NCBI RefSeq assembly: GCF_900141905.1 | Contig: NZ_FQZF01000002.1 | Span: 382,528-446,527, forward strand | DNA from: Muricoccus roseus | GTDB taxonomy: Bacteria; Pseudomonadota; Alphaproteobacteria; Acetobacterales; Acetobacteraceae | Reading direction: 5' to 3' | DNA: 64,000 nucleotides | Part shown: piece by piece, positions 30,997 to 40,970 of the stretch | How the letters are laid out: each line of letters starts with the position of its first letter | How positions within the stretch are numbered: position 1 is the first letter of the stretch | The notes under the pieces: generated by a model | Databases searched by the model: none | What the model was told of the DNA's origin: nothing | Seen by the model: the letters and a program-made list of their open reading frames with translations, nothing else | Position numbers and translations under genes: made by a program

Positions 30997-31485
30997 ATGA
31001 AGCTCAATGAGCTGCGCGACAACGAGGGTGCCCGCCCGAAGTTCAAGCGCATCGGCCGGGGCATCGGCTCCGGCAAGGGCAAGACCGGTGGTCGCGGCGT
31101 CAAGGGCCAGAAGGCCCGTACCGGCGTGTCGCTGAACGGCTTCGAGGGTGGTCAGCTTCCGCTGTATCGCCGTCTGCCGAAGCGCGGCTTCCACAACCTG
31201 TTCCGCAAGGAGTACGCCGTCATCAACCTCGGCTCGCTGGACAAGGCGATCGAGTCCGGCGTGCTCCCCGCGGGCGAGACGGTGGACGAGGCTGCCCTGG
31301 TGAAGGCCGGGCTGGTCCGCATCGGCAAGAAGGCGGGCGTCCGCCTGCTGGCCAAGGGCGAGATCAAGCGGGCCGTGACCATCTCGGTGGCCCGGGCCTC
31401 GGCCGCGGCGATCGCGGCGGTGCAGGCGGCCGGCGGCAGCGTCACCCTGCGTGAGCCTGCGGCCGAGGAAGCTCCGGCGGCTTGA
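30997..31485 (+). CDS. rplO: 50S ribosomal protein L15
   Basis: L15 (162 residues) is a late-assembly 50S protein. [14 protein letters not shown], the glycine-rich [20 protein letters not shown] and [17 protein letters not shown] are conserved. Confidence 0.99.
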   Translation: MKLNELRDNEGARPKFKRIGRGIGSGKGKTGGRGVKGQKARTGVSLNGFEGGQLPLYRRLPKRGFHNLFRKEYAVINLGSLDKAIESGVLPAGETVDEAALVKAGLVRIGKKAGVRLLAKGEIKRAVTISVARASAAAIAAVQAAGGSVTLREPAAEEAPAA

Positions 31486-31525
31486 TCGCCGTTGCTGCGA
31501 CCTCTACCTGACCTGATGTAGTGTT

Positions 31526-31559
31526 CTGCGGCGCCGCGGGCTCTCCCCCGGCGCCGCAG
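31526..31559 (+). promoter_or_regulatory. Stable hairpin between rplO and secY
   Basis: A perfect 11-bp stem (31526-31536 with 31549-31559) has a 12-base loop. It ends 22 bases before the secY ATG. There is no T-run, so a processing site, attenuator or translation-control element is as likely as termination. Confidence 0.5.
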
Positions 31560-31581
31560 TCGTGAGAAGAGGGTTCCCCCC

Positions 31582-32970
31582 ATGGCGTCCGCCGCCGAGC
31601 AGCTCGCGGCCAATCTCAACCTCGGCGTGCTGTCCCGCGCGACCGAGCTGAAGAAGCGGCTCTGGTTCACCCTCGGTGCGCTGATCGTGTACCGCCTGGG
31701 CACCTATATTCCCGTGCCTGGCGTGGATGCGGCGGTGATGGCCGAGATCCTGTCGCAGCATGGCGGCGGCATCCTCGGCATGTTCGACATGTTCACGGGC
31801 GGTGCGCTGGGGCGCATGACCGTCTTCGCCCTGAACATCATGCCTTACATCTCGGCCTCGATCATCGTGCAGCTGATGTCGGCCGCCATTCCGGCCTGGG
31901 AGGCCCTCAAGAAGGAGGGTGAGTCCGGGAGGAAGAAGCTTAATCAGTACACGCGCTACCTCACGGTCCTGATCGCCTTCTTCCAGGCCTACGGCATCGC
32001 GGTCGGGCTCGAGGGCATGCGGGGAAATTTCGGGGCGGCAGTGCTCGATCCGGGCCTGTTCTTCCGCGTCTCCTGCGTGACCACCCTGGTCGGCGGGACG
32101 ATGTTCCTGATGTGGCTCGGCGAACAGATCACGGCCCGAGGCGTCGGAAACGGCATTTCCCTGATCATCTTCGCCGGGATCGTCGCGAACCTCCCCCACG
32201 CCCTGATCTCCACGCTTGAGCTGGGCCGGACGGGCGCCCTGTCCGCCTTCTTCATCATCTTCTTCCTGCTGATGGCACTGGCGGTGATCGCCTTCGTGGT
32301 CTTCATTGAGCGGGCTCAGCGGAAGATCCCTGTCCAGTATCCTAAGCGCCAGGTGGGGAACCGCATGTTCGGCGGCGACTCGACCCATCTGCCGCTGAAA
32401 CTGAACACGGCCGGCGTCATCCCGCCGATCTTTGCCTCTTCGCTCCTGCTACTGCCGGCGACCTTCTCGGGCTTCGCCGCCACGCAGGGGCAGGACAACT
32501 GGCTGACCCGCGCCGCGGCGATGCTGGCCCACGGCCAGCCGCTGTACATGGGCCTATATGTGGCGCTGATTATCTTCTTCGCCTTCTTCTACACGGCCGT
32601 GGTGTTCAACCCGACCGAGACGGCGGACAACCTCAAGAAGTATGGCGGCTTCGTGCCCGGCATCCGCCCGGGCGCGGCGACGGCCGAGTATTTCGACCGG
32701 GTGCTGACGCGGCTGACCCTAGTCGGCGCCGTGTATCTCTGCATCGTCTGCCTGATCCCCGAGTTCCTGATCAGCCAGTATGGCGTCCCCTTTTATTTCG
32801 GCGGCACGAGCCTCCTGATCATCGTCTCCGTGACCATGGACACGGTGGCCCAGGTGCAGTCCCATCTCTTCGCGCACCAGTATGAGGGCCTGATTCGGAA
32901 GGCCCGCGTGGGCGGCCGGGGCCCCGGCCCCGCGCCTGTGACCCCGCGCGGAGGGAGCCCCCGTCGATGA
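31582..32970 (+). CDS. secY: Preprotein translocase subunit SecY
   Basis: SecY (462 residues) is the pore of the Sec translocon in the inner membrane. Ten hydrophobic helices can be traced. The second has the plug-region signature [39 protein letters not shown] is the cytosolic loop that contacts ribosome and SecA. The C-terminus is longer than in E. coli and basic. The stop overlaps the adk start (ATGA). Confidence 0.99.
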   Translation: MASAAEQLAANLNLGVLSRATELKKRLWFTLGALIVYRLGTYIPVPGVDAAVMAEILSQHGGGILGMFDMFTGGALGRMTVFALNIMPYISASIIVQLMSAAIPAWEALKKEGESGRKKLNQYTRYLTVLIAFFQAYGIAVGLEGMRGNFGAAVLDPGLFFRVSCVTTLVGGTMFLMWLGEQITARGVGNGISLIIFAGIVANLPHALISTLELGRTGALSAFFIIFFLLMALAVIAFVVFIERAQRKIPVQYPKRQVGNRMFGGDSTHLPLKLNTAGVIPPIFASSLLLLPATFSGFAATQGQDNWLTRAAAMLAHGQPLYMGLYVALIIFFAFFYTAVVFNPTETADNLKKYGGFVPGIRPGAATAEYFDRVLTRLTLVGAVYLCIVCLIPEFLISQYGVPFYFGGTSLLIIVSVTMDTVAQVQSHLFAHQYEGLIRKARVGGRGPGPAPVTPRGGSPRR

Positions 32971-33617
32971 ACCTGATCCTTCTGGGCCCGCCGGGGGCGG
33001 GGAAGGGGACCCAGGCGAAGCTGCTGCAGGACCGGCACGGGATCGCCCAGATCTCGACCGGGGACATGCTGCGGGCCGAGGTGAAGTCGGGCTCCGACAT
33101 CGGGAACGAGGCCAAGGCGATCATGGAGCGGGGCGACCTGGTCCCGGACGCCATCATCACCGCCATGCTGGCCATCCGCGTCCAGAAGCCGGACTGCGCC
33201 CGTGGCTTCATCCTGGACGGCTTCCCCCGGACCGTGCCCCAGGCCGAGGCCCTGGACGTGATGCTGGACGAGATGGGACTCGCCCTGAACCACGTCATCG
33301 AGCTGAAGGTGGACGACGCCGCGCTGGTCGAGCGCATTGCCGGTCGCTTCACCTGTTCCTCCTGCGGAACCGGCTATCACGACCGTTTTAAGCCGACCCA
33401 GGTGGCCGGGATCTGCGATGTCTGTGGCAGCCACGACTTCACCCGTCGGGCTGACGACAAGGCCGAGACGGTCGCCGCGCGCCTGGATGCGTATCACCGG
33501 CAGACGGCCCCGCTGCTGCCCTATTACGCGGCCCAGGGAAAGCTGAAGCATGTGGACGGGATGGCCGACATGGCCACCGTCTCCACCCAGATCGAGGCCA
33601 TCCTCGATGGGGCTTGA
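32967..33617 (+). CDS. adk: Adenylate kinase with zinc-type LID
   Basis: Adk (216 residues) interconverts AMP, ADP and [13 protein letters not shown] at residues 7-16 is the P-loop, and DGFPRT (84-89) is conserved. The LID carries Cys130, Cys133, Cys150 and Cys153 in CxxC pairs, so it should bind structural zinc, unlike the E. coli enzyme. It is coupled to secY by ATGA. Confidence 0.98.
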   Translation: MNLILLGPPGAGKGTQAKLLQDRHGIAQISTGDMLRAEVKSGSDIGNEAKAIMERGDLVPDAIITAMLAIRVQKPDCARGFILDGFPRTVPQAEALDVMLDEMGLALNHVIELKVDDAALVERIAGRFTCSSCGTGYHDRFKPTQVAGICDVCGSHDFTRRADDKAETVAARLDAYHRQTAPLLPYYAAQGKLKHVDGMADMATVSTQIEAILDGA

Positions 33618-33688
33618 CTCTCACCGGTCAGACCCGTAAATCGCCCACCTTCGCGGCAGGGCCTCACCCGGCCGCAATTCCGCTTGCA

Positions 33689-33706
33689 CTGACGTATCAA
33701 CGTCAG
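33689..33706 (+). promoter_or_regulatory. Inverted repeat in the rpsM leader
   Basis: CTGACG-TATCAA-CGTCAG lies in the 189-base gap between adk and rpsM, the longest gap inside the ribosomal block. It could be an RNA hairpin or operator controlling the alpha operon. Confidence 0.4.
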
Positions 33707-33806
33707 GAGTCGCATTGGCTCCGCCCTCGCGGGCAGGGCCAGGATCACCTCGCCGGACGGCTCCACCGACCGGCCCGAACGGAGCTTAGGGCTCCAGGAG
33801 AGCAAC

Positions 33807-34184
33807 GTGGCGCGCATCGCCGGCGTGAACATCCCCGACAACAAGCGCGTGCACATTTCGCTGCGCTACATCTATGGCATCGGCCCGAAGAACGCGGCCG
33901 ACATCTGCGCCAGGCTCGGCATCCCCGAGGAGCGCCGGGTGAACCAGCTCTCCGAGGACGAGCTGCTTCGTCTGCGCGAGACGATGGACCGTGACTACCG
34001 CGTCGAGGGTGACCTCCGCCGCGAAGTGGCGATGAACATCAAGCGGCTGATGGACATGGCCTGCTACCGCGGCCTCCGTCACCGTCGCGGCCTGCCGGTG
34101 CGTGGCCAGCGCACGCACACGAACGCCCGTACCCGCAAGGGCAAGGCCGTGGCGATCGCCGGCAAGAAGAAGGTTACCAAGTAA
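33807..34184 (+). CDS. rpsM: 30S ribosomal protein S13
   Basis: S13 (125 residues) contacts the P-site tRNA and 50[32 protein letters not shown] and the basic [18 protein letters not shown] end are typical. The leader of 189 bases suggests an internal promoter or control site. Confidence 0.99.
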   Translation: MARIAGVNIPDNKRVHISLRYIYGIGPKNAADICARLGIPEERRVNQLSEDELLRLRETMDRDYRVEGDLRREVAMNIKRLMDMACYRGLRHRRGLPVRGQRTHTNARTRKGKAVAIAGKKKVTK

Positions 34185-34185
34185 G

Positions 34186-34584
34186 ATGGCGCGTCAGCCG
34201 AACGCGGGCTCTCGCCCCCGCAAGAAGGAACGGAAGAACATCTCTTCCGGCGTGGCCCACGTGCTCGCCTCCTTCAACAACACGATCGTCACGATCACGG
34301 ACAGCCAGGGCAACGCGATCGCCTGGTCGTCCTCCGGCTCGCAGGGCTTCAAGGGCAGCCGCAAGTCCACCCCCTATGCCGCGCAGGTCGCGGCTGAGGA
34401 TGCGGGCAAGAAGGCGCGCGAGCACGGCATGGAGACGCTGGAGATCATGGTCTCCGGCCCCGGTTCGGGCCGTGAGAGCGCGCTTCGCGCCCTGCAGGCT
34501 GTCGGCTTCTACGTCACCGCGATCAAGGACGTGACGCCGATCCCGCATAATGGCTGCCGCCCTCGCAAGCGGCGCCGCGTCTGA
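34186..34584 (+). CDS. rpsK: 30S ribosomal protein S11
   Basis: S11 (132 residues) lies on the platform near the E site. [18 protein letters not shown] and [20 protein letters not shown] identify it. It starts one base after the rpsM stop. Confidence 0.99.
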   Translation: MARQPNAGSRPRKKERKNISSGVAHVLASFNNTIVTITDSQGNAIAWSSSGSQGFKGSRKSTPYAAQVAAEDAGKKAREHGMETLEIMVSGPGSGRESALRALQAVGFYVTAIKDVTPIPHNGCRPRKRRRV

Positions 34585-34597
34585 GGGGTACCCCACC

Positions 34598-35623
34598 ATG
34601 AGTGGCGCGATGGATCGCAACTGGCGTTCCCTCATCAAGCCCGAGCGTCTGGATGTGGAGGGGGGCAACGACCCCTCCCGCACCGCGACGATCATTGCGG
34701 AGCCGCTCGAGCGCGGCTTCGGCATGACGCTCGGCAACGCCCTGCGCCGGATCCTGCTGTCCTCCCTCCAGGGGGCGGCGGTGACCGCGGTGCAGATTGA
34801 CGGCGCGCTGCATGAATTCAGCAGCCTGCCCGGCGTGCGCGAGGACGTGACGGACATCGTCCTGAACATCAAGCGCCTGGCCATCCGCATGCAGGGCGAG
34901 GGCTCCAAGCGCCTCTCCCTGACCGCGACTGGCCCGGGCGAGGTGACGGCCGGCCAGATCCAGGTCACGGGCGATATCGAGATCGCGAATCCTGACCTGG
35001 TCATCTGCACCCTGGACGACGGCGCGCGGCTGAATGCCGAGCTGACCGTGGCCACGGGCAAGGGCTATGTCCCGGCTTCCGAGAACCGCCCCGAGGACGC
35101 GCCGATCGGCCTGATCCCCGTGGACGCCATCTACTCCCCGGTGCGCCGTGTCGCCTATCGCGTGGAGCCGACCCGCGTCGGCCAGCGCACGGACTACGAC
35201 AAGCTGGTGCTCACGGTGGAGACGGACGGCACGGTTTCGCCGGATGACGCCGTGGCGCTCGCCGCCCGCATCCTGCAGGACCAGCTGCAGCTCTTCATCA
35301 ACTTCGACGAGCCGCGCGAGGCGCGGGCCGCCGAGGTCGAGGACGACCTGCCGTTCAACCGCAACCTGCTCCGCAAGGTGGACGAGCTCGAGCTCTCCGT
35401 CCGTTCTGCGAACTGCCTGAAGAACGACAACATCGTCTATATCGGCGATCTCGTTCAGAAGTCCGAGCAGGAGATGCTCCGCACGCCGAACTTCGGCCGC
35501 AAGTCTCTCAACGAGATCAAGGAGGTTCTTACCTCCATGGGCCTGCAGCTCGGCATGAACGTCCCCGGCTGGCCGCCGGAGAACATCGAGGACCTGGCCC
35601 GCAAGGTCGACGAGCCCTTCTAA
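34598..35623 (+). CDS. rpoA: RNA polymerase subunit alpha
   Basis: The alpha subunit (341 residues) dimerises to nucleate RNA polymerase. The N-terminal domain has [19 protein letters not shown]. The C-terminal domain, starting near [16 protein letters not shown], binds UP elements and activators. ATG 34598 follows a GAGGGG site; the frame from 34550 overlaps rpsK. Confidence 0.98.
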   Translation: MSGAMDRNWRSLIKPERLDVEGGNDPSRTATIIAEPLERGFGMTLGNALRRILLSSLQGAAVTAVQIDGALHEFSSLPGVREDVTDIVLNIKRLAIRMQGEGSKRLSLTATGPGEVTAGQIQVTGDIEIANPDLVICTLDDGARLNAELTVATGKGYVPASENRPEDAPIGLIPVDAIYSPVRRVAYRVEPTRVGQRTDYDKLVLTVETDGTVSPDDAVALAARILQDQLQLFINFDEPREARAAEVEDDLPFNRNLLRKVDELELSVRSANCLKNDNIVYIGDLVQKSEQEMLRTPNFGRKSLNEIKEVLTSMGLQLGMNVPGWPPENIEDLARKVDEPF

Positions 35624-35649
35624 GCGGCCCGTAACAGAGGACTAGAACA

Positions 35650-36075
35650 ATGCGTCACGGGGTTTCGGGCCGGAAGCTCGGCGTCACCTCCGCCCATCGG
35701 CTCTCCATGTTCCGCAACATGGCGACCAGCCTGCTCAAGCACGAGCAGATCACCACCACGCTGCCCAAGGCGAAGGAGCTGCGCCCGTATGTCGAGCGCA
35801 TCATCACGCTCGGCAAGCGCGGCGACCTGCATGCCCGCCGCCAGGCGGCTGCGCAGATCCGCGACGCGGCGGTGGTCCGCAAGCTGTTCGACACGCTCGC
35901 GCCGCGCTACTCGGCCCGCAACGGCGGCTATACCCGCGTGCTGCGCGCCGGCATCCGCTACGGCGACGCCGCCCAGATGGCGGTGATCGAGCTGGTCGAG
36001 CGCGACGTGGCCGCCAAGGGCCTGGACAGCGGTCCGAAGCCCGAGGTGGTGGAGGCCGAGACGGCCGAGGCGTGA
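35650..36075 (+). CDS. rplQ: 50S ribosomal protein L17
   Basis: L17 (141 residues) closes the block. [20 protein letters not shown] and [18 protein letters not shown] are diagnostic. Its stop overlaps the GTG of the next gene. Confidence 0.99.
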   Translation: MRHGVSGRKLGVTSAHRLSMFRNMATSLLKHEQITTTLPKAKELRPYVERIITLGKRGDLHARRQAAAQIRDAAVVRKLFDTLAPRYSARNGGYTRVLRAGIRYGDAAQMAVIELVERDVAAKGLDSGPKPEVVEAETAEA

Positions 36076-36554
36076 TCACGCCTCTTCGGAAGCTCTCGCG
36101 AAGGGCGGGTGGGAAACCACTCGCCCTTCTGCTTTTGGCCGGGCTCGTCACACCTCGGGCCTACGCGCAGCCCGCGCCGGAGCCGCCGCCGATGGCCCTG
36201 GCGGGTCAGCCGGTCGCGGCGCTCGCGGCCCATCCCGACATCTCCATCGGCTTCCGCTCCGTCACGCGCGGGCGGCAGACCTACATCCTCCGGCATTTGC
36301 GCGCGGAAGAGCCCGGGACCCTTCGGACCGCGGAGGACCGCTATGTCTTCGGCTGGACCTGCGATGGCGGGGATTGCGCCGAAGCGGGCCTGTTCCTCGG
36401 CTACGACAGCGAGACCGAGCGCTTCTACCTGCTGCTGCTGGATGAGGGCGTCGCGAGCCTCACCGTGCCGACGCGCGGCGCGCCCTGGCCGGCGCCGCTG
36501 GCCCAGGCAGTGCTCGCAGTGAAGCCGGATCTGCGCCGCTTTCGCTCTGAGTAG
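36072..36554 (+). CDS. Exported hypothetical protein coupled to rplQ
   Basis: The 160-residue protein has a signal peptide with a hydrophobic [10 protein letters not shown] core and a likely cut after AYA near residue 32. The mature part is about 128 residues with one CDGGDC pair that could form a disulphide. I do not recognise the family. The GTG start overlaps the rplQ stop (GTGA), so it is probably translated with the ribosomal operon. A domain such as [14 protein letters not shown] looks like a small beta fold. Confidence 0.7.
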   Translation: MITPLRKLSRRAGGKPLALLLLAGLVTPRAYAQPAPEPPPMALAGQPVAALAAHPDISIGFRSVTRGRQTYILRHLRAEEPGTLRTAEDRYVFGWTCDGGDCAEAGLFLGYDSETERFYLLLLDEGVASLTVPTRGAPWPAPLAQAVLAVKPDLRRFRSE

Positions 36555-36629
36555 GGCGGCGGTTTCTGTTCTCGTATGTTGCTCCGTCCCCGGGGAGAGG
36601 ATGAAGGAACTCTTCCTCTTCCCGGACCG

Positions 36630-36834
36630 GTCGAAGGCAGCGCCTTCGACCCATCTTCTTCTTCTAGAAGTTTGGAATCACTGGGCGGACGGTGCGCCTC
36701 GGGTCACCGACCCGAGGCGACTGCAAGTGCAGGAAGAAGCACCCTCAACCGCGGACCCCTTCGATCAGGGTATCCACGGCAGTCCGATGGGGTTCCAAGG
36801 GCCTCAGGCCCTTGGCGGGTGAGGGCGGAGCCCT
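36630..36834. repeat. Array of four tight hairpins in a gene-free stretch
   Basis: The 389-base interval 36555-36943 holds no convincing gene. It has four perfect hairpins, each with a 3-base loop: 36630-36650 (9-bp stem, followed by TCTTCTTCTTCT), 36695-36719 (11-bp stem), 36795-36815 (9-bp stem) and 36822-36834 (5-bp stem, followed by TT). This looks like a composite REP-like intergenic repeat or a structured RNA. The first hairpin with its pyrimidine tail could terminate the ribosomal operon. Confidence 0.6.
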
Positions 36835-36943
36835 TTCTGCAAACACCGGACAGCTCAGAACCGCCACAGGACGGTGCGAAGAACCAGCGCAACGCGGTGT
36901 CGCCTCGGCCGTTCAGCGGACGGATCGGGAAGGAGCCACCTCC

Positions 36944-37132
36944 ATGATGCGTTGGGCGCTTGGCCTCGCCATTCTCTTCGCGCTGCTCGCCCTGCTGGCG
37001 CGCATCCTGCAGTTCGGCTTTTCCGTGGCTCTGCTGGTCGTGGCGGGTGTCGCCCTGCTGGCCGCCATCGGAACGGCGGTCGCCGGGCGCACGACGGCCC
37101 GCTCGGGGCCGCCGGACACCACGCCGCGATAG
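36944..37132 (+). CDS. Small two-helix membrane protein
   Basis: The 62-residue protein has two hydrophobic helices (WALGLAILFALLALLARIL and SVALLVVAGVALLAAIG) and a polar tail. AAGGAG lies eight bases before ATG 36944. The function is unknown. It ends directly against the convergent Bug gene. Longer frames would read through the hairpin array and are unlikely. Confidence 0.6.
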   Translation: MMRWALGLAILFALLALLARILQFGFSVALLVVAGVALLAAIGTAVAGRTTARSGPPDTTPR

Positions 37133-38101
37133 CTATTCCAGGCTGATCCGCGCCTCCCGTACCAGCGTGGCCATGCTGGTGCGCCCCTCGCGCACGAAGC
37201 GCGCGAATTCGGCGGGCGAGGAGCCGACGGGCACCGCGACGAGCTGTTCGAGCCGGGCCTTCACCTCCGGGTCTGCCAGTGCGGCCGTCACGGCGCCATG
37301 CAGCCGTTCCGCGACGCCGGTCGGCGTGCCGGCCGGGGCGAAAAGCGCGCACCATTCGGCGATCGTGAGGCCGGGCACCCCGGCCTCAGCGAAGGTGGGA
37401 ACATCCGGCCGCGAGGCCAGGCGTGCCTCCGTGGCGACGGCAAGAAGCCGGGCTCGGCCGGAATCCGCAATTGGGCCGGCGGAAAGCGCCGTGATGAAGG
37501 CGCCGTCGAGCACTCCTGCCGCCAGGTCCCGTGCCGCGTCGGCCCCGCCGCGATAGGGCGCGTGCGTCACCTCGATCCCGGCGAGGCGCTGGAACTGCGC
37601 CAATGCCAGGTGGCCCGCCGTGGCGTTGCCCTGCGTCCCGATGTTCAGCGCCCCTGGCCGCGCTTTCGCCTGGGCGATGAAGTCAGCCACGTTGTGCGCC
37701 GGGTTCTCCGCCTTGACGGCCAGCACCTGGGGGAAGGTCGTGGCCAGGGTGATGGGCAGGAAGGCGGTCGTGTAGTCGAAGGACAGGCCTCGGAGCAGGC
37801 TGGGGTTCACGACATGCGAGGAGGCGTCCCAGAGCAGCGTGTGCCCGTCCGGCGCGGCCTGCGCCACCACGGCTCCGCCGTTCGAGCCGCTGCCCCCGGT
37901 CCGGTTCTCCACCACCACGCTCTGTCCCAGCCGGTCGCCGAGCCTCGGGGCCAGCACGCGCGCCACGCTGTCCGCCGCGCCGCCCGCGGCGAAGGCGACG
38001 ATCAGGCGGATCGGGCGCTGGGGCCAGGCCGGCTGGGCCTTGGCCAGGCCGGGCAGGGCCAGCGCCCCTGCACCGTACAGCCACGCGCGACGATGGATCA
38101 T
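37133..38101 (-). CDS. Bug/TctC family solute-binding protein 2
   Basis: This 322-residue periplasmic carboxylate-binding protein of the tripartite tricarboxylate family starts at ATG 38101 after AGAGGGA. The signal peptide contains HRRAWLYGAGALALPG and is cut near AKA/Q. PIRLIVAFAAGGAAD, VVENRTGGSGSNG and VTHAPYRGGADAA are family marks. There is no adjacent membrane component. It is divergent from the nitrilase-family gene. Confidence 0.9.
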   Translation of the reverse strand: MIHRRAWLYGAGALALPGLAKAQPAWPQRPIRLIVAFAAGGAADSVARVLAPRLGDRLGQSVVVENRTGGSGSNGGAVVAQAAPDGHTLLWDASSHVVNPSLLRGLSFDYTTAFLPITLATTFPQVLAVKAENPAHNVADFIAQAKARPGALNIGTQGNATAGHLALAQFQRLAGIEVTHAPYRGGADAARDLAAGVLDGAFITALSAGPIADSGRARLLAVATEARLASRPDVPTFAEAGVPGLTIAEWCALFAPAGTPTGVAERLHGAVTAALADPEVKARLEQLVAVPVGSSPAEFARFVREGRTSMATLVREARISLE

Positions 38102-38244
38102 GCGACGGTTCCCTCTGCCCTTCGTTGCGCGGATGGAGGCGCCGGGGCCGGCCGGCGTCAAGCCCCGGGCCTCCCATCGGCGCTCTTGCGGTGCGTAACC
38201 CAGGCGCGCTTGATGCGTCCCCCTGTCCCCCCGGAGGCTCCTGC

Positions 38245-39078
38245 ATGCGCGTCACGGTCGTCCAGATGAATCCCGGCGCCGACAAGGCCGCCAACATCGC
38301 CCAGGCCAGCCGCCTGGCGGAGGGGGCCATCGCCGCGGACCGGCCCGACGTCATCGCCTTTCCCGAGATCTGGACCTGCCTGGGCGGGGACCGCGCCACG
38401 AAGCTGGCGGCCGCGGAGATGCTGCCCGAACCCGGTTCGAACGCGCGGGGTGGGGAGGCCTATGAGGCCCTGCGCGCCATGGCCGTCGCCAACCGCATCC
38501 ATGTCCATGGCGGCAGCATCGGGGAGCGGGTGGGGGACCGCCTGCGCAACACCAGCCTTCTCTTCGGGCCCGATGGGAAGGAGATCGCGCGCTACAGCAA
38601 GATCCACCTCTTCGACATCACCGCGCCGGATGGGACAGGCTATCGCGAGAGCGCCACCTATGACGGCGGCAGCGCGGTCGTGACGGCTCCGGTCGGCGGC
38701 ATCAGCTGTGGCCTGGCTATTTGCTACGACGTGCGCTTCCCCGAACTCTTCCTCTCCCTGCGCAAGGCCGGCGCGGAGCTGATCTTCCTGCCCGCCGCCT
38801 TCACCCTGCAGACGGGGAAGGATCATTGGGAGGTTCTGATCCGCGCCCGCGCGATCGAGACCCAGTGCTGGTTCGCGGCCCCCGCCTGCTGGGGCCAGCA
38901 CATGGAGCCCAAGGGGCCGCGCCACACCTATGGGCATTCCCTTATCTGCGACCCCTGGGGCCATGTCGTCGCCAAATGCTCGGACGGCACCGGCTGGGCC
39001 AGCGCGCGCGTCGATGCGGGGCTCACCGAGCGTGTCCGGCGCGACATGCCGGTGCTGGAGCACAGGCGGCTCGCATGA
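38245..39078 (+). CDS. Nitrilase-superfamily carbon-nitrogen hydrolase
   Basis: The 277-residue cytosolic amidase has the triad Glu41 (AFPEIW), Lys119 (YSKIHLFDI) and Cys160 ([12 protein letters not shown]). The Nit1/Nit2-like pattern suggests omega-amidase or deaminated-glutathione amidase, a metabolite-repair enzyme. The start follows GGAGGC. Its stop overlaps the NAD kinase start (ATGA), implying co-translation. The exact substrate is inferred. Confidence 0.9.
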   Translation: MRVTVVQMNPGADKAANIAQASRLAEGAIAADRPDVIAFPEIWTCLGGDRATKLAAAEMLPEPGSNARGGEAYEALRAMAVANRIHVHGGSIGERVGDRLRNTSLLFGPDGKEIARYSKIHLFDITAPDGTGYRESATYDGGSAVVTAPVGGISCGLAICYDVRFPELFLSLRKAGAELIFLPAAFTLQTGKDHWEVLIRARAIETQCWFAAPACWGQHMEPKGPRHTYGHSLICDPWGHVVAKCSDGTGWASARVDAGLTERVRRDMPVLEHRRLA

Positions 39079-39902
39079 CCGCCGCCCTGCTGGGCGGCGC
39101 GCCCGACCCCGATGCGGTGCGGGAGCTGCCGGACGACCTGACCGGCCGGATCGCCTTCGTCGCCGCCGCCACGGAGGAAGCCGCCGCCGCCCGCAACCAG
39201 CTCGTCGCGCTGTATGGCGACGCGCCGGTGGATGACGCGGTGGTGGTGGTGGCCTTGGGCGGGGACGGCGCGATGCTCGAGACACAGCACCGCCTCCTCG
39301 GCAAGAACCTGCCGGTCTACGGCATGAACCGCGGCAGCGTCGGCTTCCTGATGAACGCCTACCGGGTGGAAGGCCTGTGGGACCGCCTCAAATCGGCGCA
39401 GGCCGCCTCTCTCCAGCCGCTGCGGATGCGGGCCACCGACGCGGCAGGGCAGGTGCATGAGGCGCTGGCGATCAACGAGGTCTCCCTCCTGCGGGAAACG
39501 CGTCAGGCCGCGAAGATCCGCATCCTGGTCGATGGCAAGGAGCGCATGGCGGAGCTGATCTGCGACGGCATCCTCGTGGCCACCCCGGCCGGCAGCACGG
39601 CCTACAACCTCTCCGCCCATGGGCCGATCATCCCGCTGGGCACCAACCTCCTGGCCATGACTCCCATTTCCGCCTTCCGCCCGCGCCGGTGGCGGGGGGC
39701 GCTGCTGCCCGGCCATGCCGCCGTGGCCTTCGACATCCTGGAGGCCGAGAAGCGCCCCGTCGCCGCCGTAGCGGACTACACCGAGGTACGCGACGTCCGC
39801 CGCGTGGAGATCTGCGAGGACCTGGGCGTGCGCCTGACGATGCTCTTCGACCCCGACCACGGCCTGCCCGAGCGCATCCTGGCCGAGCAGTTCACGGTGT
39901 GA
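39075..39902 (+). CDS. nadK: NAD kinase
   Basis: This enzyme phosphorylates NAD to NADP. The 275-residue protein has the GGDG motif ([10 protein letters not shown]), [10 protein letters not shown] and [16 protein letters not shown]. The start at 39075 overlaps the amidase stop. The short N-terminus is typical of alphaproteobacterial forms. The 3' end overlaps the convergent dehalogenase-like gene by 11 bases. Confidence 0.95.
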   Translation: MTAALLGGAPDPDAVRELPDDLTGRIAFVAAATEEAAAARNQLVALYGDAPVDDAVVVVALGGDGAMLETQHRLLGKNLPVYGMNRGSVGFLMNAYRVEGLWDRLKSAQAASLQPLRMRATDAAGQVHEALAINEVSLLRETRQAAKIRILVDGKERMAELICDGILVATPAGSTAYNLSAHGPIIPLGTNLLAMTPISAFRPRRWRGALLPGHAAVAFDILEAEKRPVAAVADYTEVRDVRRVEICEDLGVRLTMLFDPDHGLPERILAEQFTV

Positions 39903-40776
39903 GGAAGGGCTCCAGCGCCGCCAGCACCCCCTCCGGCGCCTCCTCGGCCAGGTAGTGCCCGCTCGTCACCGGCCTGCCGGTGATCGGCCCGTCGGCATAG
40001 TCCCGCCAGAGCTGCAAGGGCTGGTACCACTGCCCGATCTTTCCCTTGGAGCCCCAGAGCACGAGCATGGGGCAGCGCACCCGCACGCCGTCGCGGCGCG
40101 AGGCCCGGTCATGCTCCAGGTCGATCCCGGTGGCGGCGCGGTAATCCTCACAGATCGATTCGACCGTGCCCTCCAGATGCAGCGCCGCGAGGTAGTCGGC
40201 CCGCGCCTCCGGATGGAAGAAGCCATCGTCCTTCGGCTCGCGCGAGGTGTGCAGGCGGAACCAGTCCTCCACGTCGCGGCGGATCATGCGCTCGGGCAGG
40301 GGATGCGGCTGGGCCAGGAAGAACCAGTGATAATAGCCCATGGCGAAGGCCATGTCGGTCCGCTCGAAATGCGCGAGGGTCGGGACGATATCCATCGTGC
40401 AGAGCCGTTCCACCCGCTCCGCATGGTCCAGCGCCAGCCGGTGCGCCACGCGCGCCCCGCGGTCATGGCTCACCACGCCGAAGCGCTCGAAGCCGAGCGC
40501 AGTCATCAGCGCGGCCATGTCCGCCGCCATCTCGCGCTTGGCGAAGGCCAGCGCCCCGTCGGAGACGGGCGGCTTGGTGCTGAAGCCGTAGCCTCGCAGG
40601 TCCGGGCAGATCACGGTGAAGCGCCGTGCCAGCACGGGCGCCACCTTGTGCCACATGCAATGCGTCTGCGGGTTGCCGTGCAGCAGGAGGAGCGGCGGTC
40701 CGCTGCCGCCGCGCCGGAAGCGCAGCGTGACGCCGTTCACCGCGCGGGTTTCGAGCGTGAAGCCCTCGAAGAACAT
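39892..40776 (-). CDS. Fluoroacetate/haloacetate dehalogenase-like hydrolase
   Basis: The 294-residue alpha/beta-hydrolase carries the fluoroacetate-dehalogenase residue set. Asp105 (SHDRGAR) is the nucleophile, and Arg106 and Arg109 would bind the carboxylate. His150-Trp151 (YYHWFF) and Tyr212 (DYRA) form the halide pocket, and His274 (GHYLAEEAP) is the base. Spacing from nucleophile to His-Trp is 45 residues, as I recall for the Rhodopseudomonas enzyme. [12 protein letters not shown] and PDLRGYG are also typical. Function as a C-F or C-Cl hydrolase is a good inference but untested. Confidence 0.85.
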   Translation of the reverse strand: MFFEGFTLETRAVNGVTLRFRRGGSGPPLLLLHGNPQTHCMWHKVAPVLARRFTVICPDLRGYGFSTKPPVSDGALAFAKREMAADMAALMTALGFERFGVVSHDRGARVAHRLALDHAERVERLCTMDIVPTLAHFERTDMAFAMGYYHWFFLAQPHPLPERMIRRDVEDWFRLHTSREPKDDGFFHPEARADYLAALHLEGTVESICEDYRAATGIDLEHDRASRRDGVRVRCPMLVLWGSKGKIGQWYQPLQLWRDYADGPITGRPVTSGHYLAEEAPEGVLAALEPFLTP

Positions 40777-40970
40777 GCTGCCTCCCCGGAATCCTCCGGC
40801 GCATCCTGCGCCCGGATGCAGGCCACGTCAGCCTGCTACCGGCCATCCATGCCGGCGCCGCAGGGCGGAAGCCGCATGCGTACCGTTTCCCTGCCGCGCG
40901 ATCCGTGTCATCGGTCGGGCAATCCCCCGCGCCCGGCGCGGCCATCACGAAAGGGAAGGGAGGTCCCCGC

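Noticed and set aside
36601-36822. A 73-codon frame inside the hairpin element.
   Set aside because: It covers the perfect hairpins, which dictate its sequence, and shows no domain. It could be a repeat-encoded frame but I cannot support it as a gene.
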